DNA from: Oryzias latipes
Lineage: Eukaryota; Chordata; Actinopteri; Beloniformes; Adrianichthyidae
Length of the DNA stretch: 64,000 nt
Direction of reading: 5' to 3'
Assembly: GCF_002234675.1 (NCBI RefSeq)
Contig: NC_019866.2
Coordinates: forward strand, 13,483,261 to 13,547,260
Within the stretch, counting starts at the first letter, position 1. Each line of letters opens with the position of its first letter. The notes under the pieces are model-generated. The model searched no databases. It was not told where the DNA came from and saw nothing but the letters and a program-made list of their open reading frames with translations. A program made the position numbers and the translations under genes. This document shows, in pieces, positions 1 through 14,772 of the stretch.

Positions 1-3000
1 GAAAGTTTAGAACGCCAGGCGCTCTTTGAATTACCTTAAATCGTTTGCACAATTAATGTAATTTAGCTTTTAAAAACCTTTGAATTGATGTGAACAAACG
101 GTCAAAGCCTTACAGTACTTAGAAGAGTGTCAACTCTTTAACCCTTACTACCTTATGAGGTCAAGGAGTTGCTGGAGCCTATACCAGTTACTGTTGGGCG
201 AAGGAGGGGTACACCCTGAACAGTTTGCCAATTTATCGCTGGATGCAAAGTTTGACTTTTTAACTTAAAATTTAGACTCCAGTGGTCACTTGAGGAACTG
301 CGGCATTTGAGACTTTTGGATTAGCTTTATATTCAGGATTAAAAGGTAAGGGTTTGCTCATTCATAATGAATACAGCATCAATTTCCAGAAAAAAAAGCA
401 TTTTTTTTTTTTTTACTTTACTCGCATTCTTTTGTTACCACACTACAAACTTTGGGATTTTAATTGCAGTGTGTCAACAAGTTTAAAGCAAATCCCAAAT
501 AAAGCCTTCCATTACACACTGCGTCCCAACTCTACCGACTGGCCTGCCGAAACCTCTGGTGCCCCTCCCTCCTAGCGCACAAACACACACCCGTCCCACC
601 TCACCTCCCCACTGACCAAATACCCACTCCGTCAGGCTATAATCAGAGTTGCAGAGGTAAGCAGAGTGAAAGCACAGGAAAGACAGTGGGGGCCAATGTT
701 TGACCCCCCATTCAGTGCAGTCAGAGGGCCGGACCGGGCCCCGAAAGCTCAGATTACACCCCACATAATGAGAGGCCTGGGTCAGCAGGCTGTGCCTCTC
801 TGTCTCTGTATCTGTCACATAGAAACACAGGCAAACCCGCAGTAGTATCATTGTTGAACTCCTGCGCCGTTCCGTTCCCCTCTCTGGTTTCTGCACCGAC
901 AACTGCCAGCAAAGCTGCTTTATACGAGCCTGTGTGGCCACACACGTATGTTTGACAGGTGTCATTCAGACCAACAGATTATGGAGAAATTGAACATTTG
1001 CAGCCAAATCTTCAAAAAAACAAGTAAATGTTTGATTTTTTAACCTAACTCTGTGATATCAAAAATCATTAGCTACAACATCTCGTTTGTGTTGCTCTCA
1101 TAAAAACTGGATTTTTTTTTCATTTTGTGTTGCCTCCATATTGAGAAAAATGTGCACTTATAAAAATGAAACAGTAAACTTTTATATTATATTACTAGAA
1201 ATTGTTTTTTTAACACCATTTTGTCATTGGAGTTAGAGCTCAGTTTTCTGTTTATAAAATGACCATTACCGCTTGTTATAGAATTTGTCAAGGAAACAAG
1301 ATTTATTGTTATTTGGAATACAGTGAACAGTTTGTCCTCCCTCAGCTGTGGTGAGTAAAGCATACTGAAGCAGAGCTTTTTCTGGAAGCTCCGTGTGTGG
1401 AGAGCTGGGGACAAAGCCTGGCTCCTTCGCAAACACATGCATTCACAGCAGCACACACAGCCTCACATGTGGGTCCACATTGTGTTGATTCCTGCACGCT
1501 GCATCCAAAGTGCAGCAAAACTGAGCGTTTTTCATCTTTTGGCCTTTTTCTGTACACTAAAGGGGGGCTTGCTATTGTGTTTGCTTGCAAATAAAGTAAT
1601 ATTACATGATTGTGGATGTTTTTATTTTGAGCACATTCAGAAGTTTCCCCCTCAGGAGTCTGTGTGCATGTAAGGAATAAAAGGAAGGAGTGAGGTCACA
1701 GACTTTTGGCACAAAGGCTCACAACCCAAGGTCTACTGGAGTACAAGCAGCCTTTGTCCAAACCCTGTGTGGAGTGCTCTGTGCTGCATTACAATGAGTC
1801 CAAGAGGGAGTGGGGATGTGGAGGAGGAAGAGGAGCAAGGGACGTTCGTGGTCCTGACTGATTAGCAGGAAAAAGTTTCACCTCCGACGACACCCGAAGC
1901 ACCCAGTGTGTCCTCAACTTCAGGAATTCATTTTTATGACTCAACACTTAGCATCTTTGTGCAATTTTCCGCTTATCTATCATTTGTCCTTTGCATGCAA
2001 GTAGGAACTGAAAATATATTCAGATTCCAGCCTCCTTCATAGTCTGCAGGAAGACTATTGTTGAGCAGGAGGTCAGTGACATGCACCCAGACGTTTGGCA
2101 CACGTGTTATGATATGAGATAATGCAGATACCCCTTACAACAAACAATAGAAATCAACCAGAAAACAGCTCAAACTGTGGATGCATCACAGAAAGGTTAG
2201 AAAAACTAAATGAAAATGGTAAAAAAAGAATTATTTATTGAATGCTGCTCTAAGCATGCAACCTTCTGTTCTCAAGGCAGGAACTTTAGCTGCAGGATTC
2301 TTTGAAAAAAAAAGCAACAAAAAATGTAACAAAATAAAATAAAAACAGCGGAGTCTTTCAAACAACAGTTATGTCAAAAACCACCAATTTTTAGTTTTTA
2401 AGTTACCCTTGCTATGTTTAGCATTAAAAGGCATTAATGCATTTGATTGCTGCGTTTGATCATTGCTGCAGAGGAAACCTTTCACAGAAAACACATGCCA
2501 TCTGCTGCCTCAAATAGAGCTGTTACTCACATAAACAGCCAAAAAAAAAGTAGAAGAGATTAGTCTAGGCGCCCACAAAAGCTTTATGTATATATTATTT
2601 TAGCTTTTATGGTCACTTTTGCCATTCCAAATGCTCAGCAAGATGAACAAGCATCATTTTATGACATATTTTCTGTAACCGGAGGTGGAAACTAATAGAA
2701 AAGGGATTTAGGCTTCTGCTTGATGTTACCTAATGTGTTTGCTATAAAGCCTGCTTGGTAAAAGGCAAAAAAAGAGGGAATTAGAACCATTAAGGGGAAA
2801 AAATGAAAGTAGTAGTCATCCCTTCAAAGGACACACATAAACAGCTTTTAAACTTGGGGCCTCACATGCAATGACTGATTTTATTTTTGCTTTTTATGAC
2901 CAAAGACACTAGTTAGTTGAACATTTGACAGTTTTTCAGGATAACAGGTGAGAAATGTTGTCTACTTTGAGGTTAATAAGTGCCAGTCAGCTCCACCCGA

Positions 3001-6000
3001 CACCTAAAGCTTTTCCTATTTGTTCTTCCTATTCCCCTTACTTCCCATTCTTTCTCCCTGTCCCTGTTTCACCTCACATGCACACATAAACGCACGCGTT
3101 GCTGGCTGGCTTCATACCCTTCTATCAGTATCCCGACCAGCTGAGAGGTCAAATGTCAGGCGTCATGTGATCCGGATTTTTGATTTACACTAAAATGCTT
3201 CCTAAGCTGCTCAGGACCAAAACCGTGGGGTCATGGGATGTGCCAAACACGCTAGCACAATGCACTCACACAGAGACACCCTAGCCTTGATTAGAAGTGA
3301 GCTGCACGTGAGGATTTCAGCTGACACTAAGCGCATTTGCCCACAAGCATACGCAAGTGTTCTCATTAATGTGTACAGGCTGGAAAGACTCGTGTGGAAA
3401 AAGTTCATTTATTTTGCTCTTCACGTGTTGATCACTAATCACCCACGCTCTACACAACCTGGAAAAGGGTAATAATTCAACCCCGCGGCCCAGTTTCCGT
3501 TCCACACCGGCAGCTTTTGTGTCCAAACAAGAGCTCTGCTTCCTTACTCTGAGAAATGTTTTCTAGTTTGTGTTCCAGTGGGAGGCGAGACCACGGCTTT
3601 CCTGAGATTCAAACACAGTGGGAAACTTTGGATGACAGACGCTAAAAGCGCCAATTAATATTCATCCTCTCTTAGGGTAGAGAGGCTTAGACCATGGGGA
3701 AGGAAGCTGACGGCAGTCCAAAAATAGTTCAGCGGTACTCCAATGTTCCTCCGTCTCTAAAAAGCGCAGGCAATACCTTTAAAGGAGTGTACACTTATGT
3801 AATCCGTCTCTGGAAATAGGGTCAGACTCCTTAGTCTTTAAATAATCAAAGTGCACGCCACTAATTGCGCAACGTCCCACCTTAAAGCAAAGCTGGCTCT
3901 AAAACAGAGTTCAATAATCTGTTTTTTAAAAATGTAAATTTGCCTTTGAAAAAAAAAGTGTATTAACAAAAGGTCATGTTGGGAATGTCATTTTTAAAAA
4001 GGGTTTCCAATAGCATTTACTATCGGGAACGTTATTGCATAACTTCCGCTCATTAAAAAAAATACTTATGAACACTGGAGAAAATGTGGATTTCAGGACT
4101 TTTTTTGTGATTATAAAAGCAACAAAACCATGAAAAATACATGTTTTAAAAACATCTATCCAAATTATTAAAATTCCTGCAAGAGAAAAAAAAAGTTCTG
4201 GGGAAAACAACATTGAAATGAACAAATAACACCTGGAAGAGTTTTTGTTGGCACTAATGACAGAAAGGAGAGTTGGTGTGAACAAAAAAACACACACGAA
4301 AAGAAAAACACCCAGAAAAAAACTAAAAGAGTTTCTAAATAGTCAATAAGTTTAAATATGGCAAGCAATAGATTTGTTTGTTTCATCTGACCTAAAGCTG
4401 TCCAAAGAATCTGTTTTTCTTTTTCTTTTTATTTGCCTCCTATTTCTACCCGTTCACCAGGAGCAAACAAAGTGGCTCAAGAGTTATTTGAGAGTGGATC
4501 TTTGTATCTTCACGGTGTTCCCTTTAAAGGCTGATGACTCTCTGAGGAAACTATTTCACATGCACATTTCAACCCATGGCACTCCGTGTCAAGCCAGGGT
4601 CTCAGTGAGAGTCTAATTATGTAAGGGCCAACTCTGGTCACATGTTACAAAGGCTAAAACGGTATATGCAGGGATGGCTTCCAAGTGCAAAAACAGGGTT
4701 TTTTAAATGGAAAAATGCTTTTCTACTTCTTTTAGTTTCTATTGATCTTCGGAATTTTCCATATTACAGGCATTTAAAATCAAATATTATTTAAAATCCC
4801 ATCTATACATCTGATCTGACATTCATGTGTGCAAAAAGGTTCAATAATTGTTGTCAGTTTTCAATTTAATAAAACACTATTACAATATTAATACACTTTT
4901 TCTGCATTCTGCTTGATCCAAAAAAGGTTCTAGAGTGTCTTTTTACACTTTTACATAGAAATATTATTAATAGATTTACATCTTGCAAAGAAATGACATG
5001 ATTAGACACACTGGCATAGTCACAGCACACAAGCAGCATTTCTTTTGCCCTTATGTAAAGTTCACCTGGCTCAAAACAGTGGTGTTTGGAGAAAGTATCA
5101 ACTTAAAAACAACAGACCCCTCCATCATGAGAGGTGATAGTCGAGCACTCCCCCTAGTGTCTGCAGAGTTCTTGCAGCTTTTCAGCTGGGACGTGCATCC
5201 ACGGGTCCCTCTGGTGCCACAGCAACAGGGGCTGTGAAGCCACTGCAGCAGCAAGCAGAGGATTATTTACAGACTAAAGTTCTCCTGCAGATGAGCTCAG
5301 GAAATTGAACCAAAACGTTGTACTTCTAGTGTAGAATTGGGTCTTTATGTCATCAGAGCACCTTCTTATTTTTCTTTTTTAGATAATATAATTCAAATTC
5401 TGCATTAAAATAAGCTTTACTCTACTTTTTTATTTGATGTGTGAAAACTGTCCATGTTTATCAGGTTTTCTCACAATTTAAGTGATTCCTTCTAATGAAT
5501 ATTCTTTTGACATTTTTTTAAGCATCACTGTTGAAGTAAAACTTCTGGGTTTTTTTTCTGTTGTAAGACATCTTAAGTGACAAATGTCGAGCAGCAGGAT
5601 TGCTCTGGACAGTGCTTAGAGGCTTCCTCCATCTCTCCCCTCACATGGGATCAGCCTCATCCACAGTCAGGCTGATCTGGGCCGCTATCATGCTGGGTCA
5701 CGCTGGGACAACCGTCCTTGTCCCAAAAAGAAACAATGTGAAATTCCCAAACAACTCTTTGTGATGCTAGCTCAGGATCAGAACATTTTGTCCCAAGCAT
5801 CCCTGTTATCTCAGCCCCCTCCTTCTTTCTCCTTGTCGCTCCTCCCACTTATCTCCCTCTCACCAGCTCTATTTCCTCCCCTCCTCTCTCCGTTTTTCCT
5901 CTCGCTCTGCTGTCAGGTTTTTTTCCCCCCTTTTTTGTCTTTTTTTTTTTTGCTCTCTATCATTATCTATCATTACTGACCGCAAAAGAGACAAATATTG

Positions 6001-9000
6001 AATTTCCTTTTTGTAGCTGGCGCATCCGCCGATTGGCCTTTGTGCTACTTAAACTCTGGATTTCCATGCCAGTCGAGATAAAAAAGGAATGCATGTGTGT
6101 GCACCAGCAAGTGTGACGTGAATCAAAACCAGACTGGTGGTGTGACATGGAATTAAAGAGGCAGACTCGGCAGCAGTGCCTCACCGCTCACATAACTGAA
6201 AGCCTCACGTCTTGTTTCAGTAGAAAACAGGCAGGAGGAAAATGTTGGCTGGTAGAAACAAACATGGAGACCTGCTGATGTACCTTAGTTGGAAAAGAAA
6301 GCATTAAGTGACTGTATATGTATATATATTTATATTTTATAGGGTCATTTTTCTTATTGTACGTGTATGTGGCAAGCAGCAGGCAGAGTCTCCCTATCTG
6401 ATAGAAAAGATCTGTCTGTCTGACATCAATCTATCTTGACTTAGTGAGACAGGAAATGAGACAGTGTCCCAGTTTCTCCTCTCCACACTGAGCAGCTACT
6501 AAATTTAGGAAAATAAGCAGGAACCGGAAAAGTCCACCACAGCACTTTCTTCACGCTCTCCTTTTTTCCCTCGTCTTCCTCACCACTATTCCTTTTCCGA
6601 GCTGCTGCTCATTAAACCAGCAGCTGAGATCAGAGAGTTTGAAAACTTTGTGAAACAAAAGTTATGAGGACAATAAAGATCCAAGGAGAATAAAACATTT
6701 TTGTTTTATTTTTCAAGACAATTGACTCGACTATAACAGTTTATGTCAGCTCATAAATATAAGCCCTCTTTAACTTGAGAATTAAAAGCAAAAAAGGAAA
6801 TGTTGTTGCTTCAGATTCACATACCCACTTTGATTAACAATGTGTTTTAAACACATTTTTGTGGCACACATAATAAAAATTAAGGTTAGAAAAAAAGGAT
6901 TTCTGAGTCTTTCTTTTTTTAAATCATCACAAAAAAATGCTGTTTGGAAAAAGATTGCATTTGTGACGTACCTTTAACCTTTAGCAAAAAAAATATTTCA
7001 ACATAAAAAAGTAGGAATTTTTTAGCACAACCTTCACAGTTTTTAAGGTGCTACATTTGGCATTTTCGACCATGAATTATGGAGTAAGACTGTGTATGGA
7101 GTTTTCTGAATGGAATCATTTCTACTGCAGTTGGTTGCACAACAATGCATAGCATTTTGCAGTTCTCAGGGAGAAGACTCTGACCTTGGAGCTTTTTTAT
7201 AAATCCAGATGGTGGCTTACACCACACATCTGAGACGGCTCCCTCTGCTGCGCGGCTATAAAAAGAAGCAGTTTGGTTCCAACTTGACCTTTTGTTCCTT
7301 TTTTTATCATTTTTACCAAAAGTAGTTTGTTGGATTTTGTTTTAATATATTAAAAAATCAGCAAAACAAACAAACTAGCAAAAAAGCAAAGCTAAGAGTC
7401 AAGATCACCACTAAACAGTTGTCTTTGAACAGATTAGTTAGGGGTGTTTTAGGCTAAAATTGGATTTTGGTGAGGCCAACATGTGATAAGTGCACAGACC
7501 AGCTGCTAACACAATGTACATCTACTCTGCTTGGATGATGAATACACAAAGTGCATGCAGAAGCTGCTTTGTTTCATATTATTCTTTGTACAAAGACTTT
7601 TATATCTAAGAGCCTGAAAGAGACCAGCTGTCCTATTAAAAGCTGCAAATCTGTTTGTGTTTATGTGTATAATAGCTTTTTTATAACCATTGCATTAGGC
7701 ACATTGAACAATATACCATCTGGCAAACAGCTGACTGGACCTCACAAAAATCTGCAGCGCCGTGTTCATCTGTTTTCAGAGGTATTCTGCTGCCATCTAC
7801 TGGATGAGTTTATGTATTGCACAACACGATAAAAACCATTTACTGTCATGACTCCCGTCATATTCACATTATAGTGCTGATGATTTATTTCAAAGCCTTG
7901 TTAGGTTTGCCTTATTGCACCTTTCCTTTTTTATGTCTATCTTGCAAATTTATTCTTAAAAGTAAACTTTTATAGAAGTTGGCATGTTGGGATTTGCTCT
8001 AAAATAAAATATTTTTACCCATAAATGTAAAAAAGGCTCAATCCCTTCTAAAGATCACTAACTTTTCCGGTTAGCGCACCATGCTCCCACTACTTTCTGC
8101 TTATTATTATCCCCGTCTGTCTGCTGGAGGTCTTCAGGTGAACGACATCAGCAGCTGACTGTGATGTGTAAGAACATCAGTGAGGCTGTGTGGCCCTCAG
8201 TCTGGAGTCCAGCCAGTCACTTAACACTTGTCAACAGTTTCTGATGAAAGTGACCTTTTCCTTTGCGGCCTCTTTTTCATTAGGAGGGTCAGAGGTTGCG
8301 GCTCAAGGCTCGTTGTCTGTCAGTCCACGAGGGCAAACGGTTCAAGAAGCAGGGGATGTGAGGACAAAGAGGGGGAAGGGGGAAAACATTTGACGGCTGC
8401 AAACCTTTTTTCTTTTTTTTTTGTGTATGCTCAGCTGGATCTCAAGGCAAATTATTAAAACGCAGCTTCAGCGTCCACCCAATTTGATTAATATTAAGGT
8501 TGGATTTGATTCAAGACTCCAGAGTGGCCCACACTAATAACATGCTGATTAAAACTTGGAGCTCTCTGCTGGCGTGCTCATTTAACGGGCTGCCACCCTC
8601 TCGTTCCTGTTTAACTTTTTACTTCCCTTCCTTTCAACTTTCTGTTTTCTATTATGTCTGCTGAAACAGATGTGGAGCGAGTCAAAGACAGAGGATCAGC
8701 CAGCATCCCTCTCCTCCTCCTCCTCCTCCTCATCCCCTTCACCCCGGCCTCTCGCAGATGAAAGGGGCCGCGCAAGGCCAGTGGACGGCCGGTGGGGTGT
8801 GTGCTATGCGAGGGCCCCAGACCCAGACACAACACAACCCACAGCTCTGCGGGCCACCACAGCTGGGCTGGAATGTGACCTGCTTCAGAATTTAATGCCA
8901 GACAAGGCCCTGTGTGTGTGAATTACAAGTCCAAAAGGAGGGCGATGTCAACGAGAGAACAAGCGCGCTCTGACTGTCGGAGCTTTTTGACAAATTGCAG

Positions 9001-9069
9001 AAAGGCCTTGGGGCTGTTTCCTCCATCTCGGCGAAACAGATAGAAATGGACGAGCGTGGAGCTTTTCTG
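1..9069. other. Gene-free flank, 9 kb
   Basis: I see no exon chain or recognisable protein in this stretch on either strand. Open frames are short and biased by simple sequence, such as CT-rich DNA at 5820-5960 and a TCC run near 8700. It holds scattered A and T runs and AT-rich DNA. Distal wfikkn2 regulatory DNA could lie here, but nothing in the sequence alone shows it. Confidence 0.6.
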
Positions 9070-9538
9070 ATCCTCTTTATTCATCAAATGATATATAAGG
9101 CAAAAAAGAAAAGGCATTAAAAAATGTATATGAATTCGATTTTTACTACCTTTATCCACCATCCTAAAAATAAAAATGACAAATCAAGTAAAAATAAATA
9201 TGAACCAGTTAACATAACATATTTCGTTTCTGTAAATGAAAACAGATTCCACAAAAAAGTAGAACCAAGGAGCTTATTTGATTCTGGCGGATAAACTGAG
9301 GCTTCGTATGGCGTTACTGTGAGCGCAGCTGCTCAGGACAACAGATACATGATAGTAAACGAACTAACACTACTAAAATAGGCATTTAAGTTTTATTATG
9401 AATATCTAAACGTCAACATATAAGGCCTTTAGTAGGCTTTTGGAAAAAGTGTTTTTCTGAGATGTGTGTCTTGCAGGTGAGGTCACAGGATCTTGCTGGG
9501 ATCGTAAAAATTCCGCGTCGTCGCTGACTTTTGAGAGT
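9070..9538 (-). other. wfikkn2: Probable wfikkn2 3' UTR
   Basis: This lies directly downstream of the wfikkn2 stop codon on the minus strand. It contains two AATAAA poly(A) signals on that strand, at 9392-9397 and 9076-9081. Either could end the transcript, and I cannot choose between them without cDNA. Confidence 0.5.
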
Positions 9539-12300
9539 CTACTGAACTGAGGAGAAATCTTTCAGGAAGTCGCAGGTTTTCTTCTGGATCACCTCCCGCA
9601 GCTTCCTAACCCTGCGAGTACTGGAAGAACCCACGAAGCTGTCGGGCTGCAGGACGGCCATTCCGTTGTGAACATCCCCCATGATGATCAGCTGCCCATC
9701 CGTTACCGTGACGTTGGGACAGGGGCAGTTCCAGTCCACGTTCAGGAGAGTCACCTCCAGCGGCTCTTTGCCGAAGAACCTCAGTCCCATCTTCTCGTCC
9801 TTTAAGATTTCCTCCACCGTCACTAGAGCGTGGCCGGACTCTTGCTCCTCCGTCAGCTCCGTCACACGCCCCAGGATCACAAAGTCGCTCTTGCAGAAGC
9901 TGGCCACCATCTTGCCTCGAGGTTTGCACGTCTTGCAGTTGTGGTTCTTCGGGAACGGGCACATCTGTTCGCAGGCCTCTTTGGACTCAAAGTTGTTCTC
10001 ATTGCCGCCGCAGCCTCCGTACACAAAGGACTGGCACTTCTTGAGGGTGCTGCTGTACGCCCAGCGGGGCTCGTAGGCCTTGCACGGCCCCTGAAGGCTG
10101 GGGAGGCTGCAGGGAGCTGCCAGCTCTCCTCCACACGCCAGCATGCAGGCTTCATATGTGTCGAAGTGGTTTTGGTTTTTGTTGCACTGGCTGTACGTGA
10201 AAGTGAAGCAGTTGTTCCTCTTTGGTTCGTAGTACCAGCTGATGCTCTCCTCTCCGCAGTCGTCGATGTCCGGACTCTTCAGGCACTCTGCAGCCGGAAA
10301 CGGCAGGCTGGTATTAGTCCCCTCCGCATGTTGGCCTTTCGAGTCTCTCTTAACCACCATCAGGGGAAAGTGCGACGACATACTTCCGCCAACGTTTTTG
10401 GCTGTGCAGGTATAGATCCCAGCGTCCTGAATTTGGGCGTTGTATATAACCAACTGGCCGATGTTGGTGACAACAACGTTCCCCTGGACATGATTGGGCT
10501 TCATTATGATGTTATCTTTGCCTTTCAGCTGCTTTTCCCAGGTGATTTCCGGTTGGGGCTTTCCAGACACCTCGCACAGGAAGCTCGCCGTCTCGCCTAC
10601 GAAAACCGTCTGTCTGGTGGGTCCGTTGTGTATGAGAGGCAGCTGAATGTCAGTTGGTAAAGTGGTCTGGAGGGCAGTCGTGGGTCGTAAGGTGGTCTCC
10701 ATTGGCACTGGGCTGGTGTGCGGCCAAGTCAGGTGATACCTGTACGAGCGCCAAATAGGATCTAGTTAATATCAGATTTGACTTTATCAAAAATGATGAC
10801 ACCTCACTAATTATTTTCTTAACTTGTAAGCTACGTTCAAACCGCCCTGGGCAACGTGCATTCATGTGGCAAAAGTCTTCAGCGTAAAAAACTCTCTAGC
10901 TACACAAATTTTTACGATGGTCATTGAACGCGCAGATCTAACTTTGACCTATCAGGGACTCAGATTTGGTGGTGACAAATGGAGGATGTCACGGACGTGC
11001 CAACCATTTAAAAATTGATCATAATAATTGCGTTTTTTCCCGGTTTGACATTTCGCACCAAGTCTCTTCCAACTTTAGGTGGTGGACATGCGCTAGTAAA
11101 CAGAAAAGAAAGAAGAAGAAGAGGAAGACCCTCCCTGTTTGTCGAGTGTGAACACGCATCACAGTCCTGGTGTGAACGTAACTGTAGAGTTAATGCAAGA
11201 GAACTTTACCTCTTAAAAAAATTAAAAAAATGTCCAAAATACTTAACATGTTACCTGCAGGTGACCTCAGAGATTGCGATACCCTTGGAACAGGCCTCTG
11301 CGTCCATGTAGCATTTGTTATAATAAGTCATGCCATCAGAGGCACAGGTGAAGTGGGGTTCCCGCTCGCAGCGGTCTCTGCACTTACAAACGGGCTGCCC
11401 ATCCCAGATGTCACACTCCGAGCCTTGCTGGCTGCACATGAACTTGTCGCAGGTGGCGCCCATTGGCATTCCAATGGGGCCCTTGTTGCCCTTGATGTCT
11501 ATGTAGCGAGCAGCCACACAGCTTTTGTTACCACACACATTAGCGCAGCACTTCTCGAACGTCTCGCAGTCCTAAAGTTAGAAAAAGATTGTTGGAATTA
11601 TGGTTCAGTAATATTAGCAGAATAAAACTGCAGGTTTCTGCTTTGGTTAATTTCGAGCAATCGAAAAAATTCATACATGCAATTCATTTTTTTGAATCTC
11701 CAACACAATTGGAGCTGTTTTTGCTCATCTAAAAATTCATATAAACTCTGAAAAGTCACTTAAAATAATCTAAAGTAAAAGGTCTTTAAAAATATGTCCA
11801 ATAGATTTTATTTTCTTAATTTCCGGCTGTCATAAAAGTAAATAAATGTTAAAACAATGAGCATAAATACTAAATATTTACCCTTTTATGTGATTTTGTA
11901 ACTTGTGTAAAATATGGACATGAATATAGTAAAAATATACGTCAGATGACTTCGAATTTCTTTTAAAAGTACATAAAAATGTTGTTTTTTTAAGTTTCAT
12001 ACTTCTACCAAGACCTTCCAGATGCAGACTGGCGTTTTCAGGTCTCCGCGTGCGTCAGGTTCAGCCTCCGACAGGTGAACTCACCTGGTCTGCCTCGCAC
12101 TCGCGCATGCAGGTACTCATGGCATCCACCCACAGGTTGGGGTTCAGGTCATTGGGGCACATCCCTGCATGAGAGTACACCACCTTTGCCACCGACATCA
12201 TGGGTAACGCTCTCACGCGGCAGCTGCTCGTGCACAGGAGTACAGTGTAACACTGTCCAACGAGGAACCAGATCCATCGGGGGAACAGCATCCACCACAT
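9539..12300 (-). CDS. wfikkn2: WFIKKN2, secreted multidomain protease-inhibitor-like protein
   Basis: The coding exons on the minus strand are 12300-12085, 11571-11255 and 10739-9539. All have GT-AG borders, and the phases join to 577 residues, close to the length of human WFIKKN2. The start is the ATG at 12298-12300, which opens a hydrophobic signal peptide rich in Trp, Leu and Val. Domains in order are WAP (about 45-95, split by intron 1), Kazal/follistatin-like (about 122-177), Ig (about 212-307), Kunitz 1 (330-380, six Cys), Kunitz 2 (388-438, six Cys, Lys at the reactive site in GPCKAY) and a C-terminal NTR domain (about 446-570). From family knowledge, the protein is secreted and binds GDF8/GDF11 and their propeptides, restraining myostatin signalling. 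I assign WFIKKN2 over WFIKKN1 by close similarity and by the ankrd40/luc7l3 neighbours. A second intron separates the Kazal domain from the Ig part. Confidence 0.95.
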
Positions 12301-14772
12301 GTCGGCAAAGACCCGAAATGTCCCCCCCGCCCCCCAAAAAAATATAATATCCAGAGGGATTGGCACGATTTAAAAGTTTCCAAAACAAATCCTTCAAAAT
12401 GTTCTGCTCGGGACCCGCAACTTGGATCAGAAGAAAATGCGCGAGTGCGCGTTCTGTGGAGCTCTCCAGGTTAAGAAGAGTTTGGCGCTGCGGAGCGCAA
12501 ACCCCCTCCAGGTCTGGCTACATGAATTACAGTGACCTGTCTGTTCGGTCAGCAGATCCCAGCTGAGTTACAGTCTTGATCAACTTAATTAAAAAAAAAA
12601 AAAAAGTTAGAGGGAGGGAGGTTTGCAGCAGGCGCTGCTTCAGGAAAGACTGAATGACACCTGTGCGTTCAGCCGCATTAACCCTTAACGCGTTAGAATC
12701 TGCGCGTGAGATGTTGTAGAGCCATTGTAGAGTCAATAAAAGTAAATGTTTCAACTTAAACCTGACTTCAAATGTTTAAAAATCCTCACATTAAGACAAA
12801 TGAAACCTAAAAAGTTTTACACTCCCCCCCCCCACATATTCAAGCTTTCATTACAAATAAAGATTGTATACCATGGCCGATTATTATTATTTAACTTTAT
12901 GTTCTAAATTAGATATGTAGATTAGAATTTTGTTTGAAATGTATTTTATTTCGAAAAAAGTGGAATTTTCCCTGTTTAATTGGAACATGTCCAGCAGATG
13001 GCGCCAAATCCCACGAATTCAGTATTTATTTAATTTCTGCACTAAAGAAACTTTGAGTTCTGTGTTTCAAAAATGTGGCTTTTTAAGTAATCCATCGTCA
13101 AAGAAATCTAATAAAATGTCACAGTTTGAATATACTTATTTAATTATTTATGAAATAATTGTGCATTTTATTAAAAGGCACATCTTTTTACTTTGTTCTG
13201 CGCTAAAGTAGCCAGGCTTAAATTTACTGTTACAGCAGAAAAGTCGGGTTTTAGGACAGTTCTGTTGGATTATTGACACGCACGTCTCGGATAATAAAGA
13301 CACCTTGAAATAATACTGAGAAAATGGTGCATTCCAACTAAAGGCGGGTCCAGGAAGTGCTGCAGAGAAAGCAATAATGTGGTGGTGATGCTGTCTCAGG
13401 TATAAGACTAAGAGGGGGGAAAGGAAAAAAATGACTTTTTATGCAATCTCTCTCTCTCCATTTATATATATATATATATATATAAATACAAGGAGAGTCC
13501 CTGCAGAGTTTAATGAGGCCCAGAACTCCTCAGGCCCTGCAGTCTGGCCTGCTGCCTGTGAGGGCTCCCACTTACATTCACACAGGCAGTCCCAAACCAC
13601 ACAAAGATGTGCACATCCAGGATCAATTATTATTATGAGGTCATTTGATGTAGCAATCCGTTTTTAGCAAAGTGGAGGTGTGTGCACACGTACACGTTTA
13701 AATGAATTTGTGCAAAGTGAATCAAACGATGTTTGCACTGTCTGCTCACCCCCTCCTCTCAGCCTCCACCCCCCCAACCTTCACCCTCAAGACCCTGCAT
13801 TCCCAGCATAGTCGGCACTGGGGGCTGCAGGGTGTCACATATTGGATAAAGCCACACAGAGGACCTCACGTGGAGTGCTTCAACCGCTCCATGAGCCTCC
13901 AGCATTTGTGTCGTCTGCAAGGAAACCACCTTGACTTTGACCTTCTCTCTACACTGTCAACATGTTTGTTAGCCTCTGAAAGTTGTGATCAGCCCATCTG
14001 AAGTGGGTTTAATATAATAAATAGGATGCCTGAGGTTAGAACTGCTCCTTAACATTTGTTTATGTTTCACAGAGAAGCTTTTTATACTCAAAGCATTAAA
14101 AAATTGCTCTTTACATAGTTTATTTTTATATTTGTCAATATGATAAAGACTTTACCTTGATCTGAGATGGAGTTTGAGTTTTTAATGCAGCCTCAGGTTA
14201 AACACACCCAATCCAAGGCTGCAGCAACAAAGTTAATGTATAAACATGTTCAAAATCAGATTTTTATTGGTTTATATTTCGGTAAAATGTCAGCTTTTGG
14301 AGACTGATCTTCGTGCAATAAGCTCGGAACTTGTAATAACTGATAACTTCTCCATGTGAAGACAGACAGATTCTGATCTCTGACCTGCAGCTGGTAAGGA
14401 AAGGAACAGGTTTTTAATAATTTCACAATCCAGAGAGTCAGTGTAGATTCCCACAGTGGATAAAAGCATTCCTAAAATTCTTCAGTTGGTCTCAAGGATT
14501 TTGTCACTTTTTTCATTTGTCTGTTGTAACAGAAGGATTTGTTGACTTGTGCTCTCTGACACGTCCTCTGGTGGAGCTGGACCTGCAGAAAGTCATGTTT
14601 AATGTATATTCAAACTTTTTTTGGACCGATTTTTGAGTAGATGGATAAACATGTTTGTGCAGAAGTCAGAATGTTGCAGCTTTTAATGCAGAAGGAGAGA
14701 TAACATCTGTGTATGTGGCGTCTACAGTGACATCAGCTTCAGACTCCTGGTCTGAAACGTTCTGTTACACCT
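12301..14772. other. wfikkn2: Upstream flank of wfikkn2
   Basis: This holds the 5' UTR and promoter side of wfikkn2 (minus strand) and then intergenic DNA. A short TA microsatellite lies at about 13461-13486. There is an A run at 12591-12605 and a C run at 12826-12834. No exon or known repeat is recognised. Confidence 0.5.

Noticed and set aside
483-965. 160-codon open frame on the minus strand
   Set aside because: Composition looks random, there is no recognisable domain, and another frame overlaps it. Not called as a gene.
9830-10660. 276-codon open frame on the plus strand
   Set aside because: It is antisense to the conserved Ig-Kunitz exon of wfikkn2 and has no motif of its own. It reflects codon bias of the real exon.
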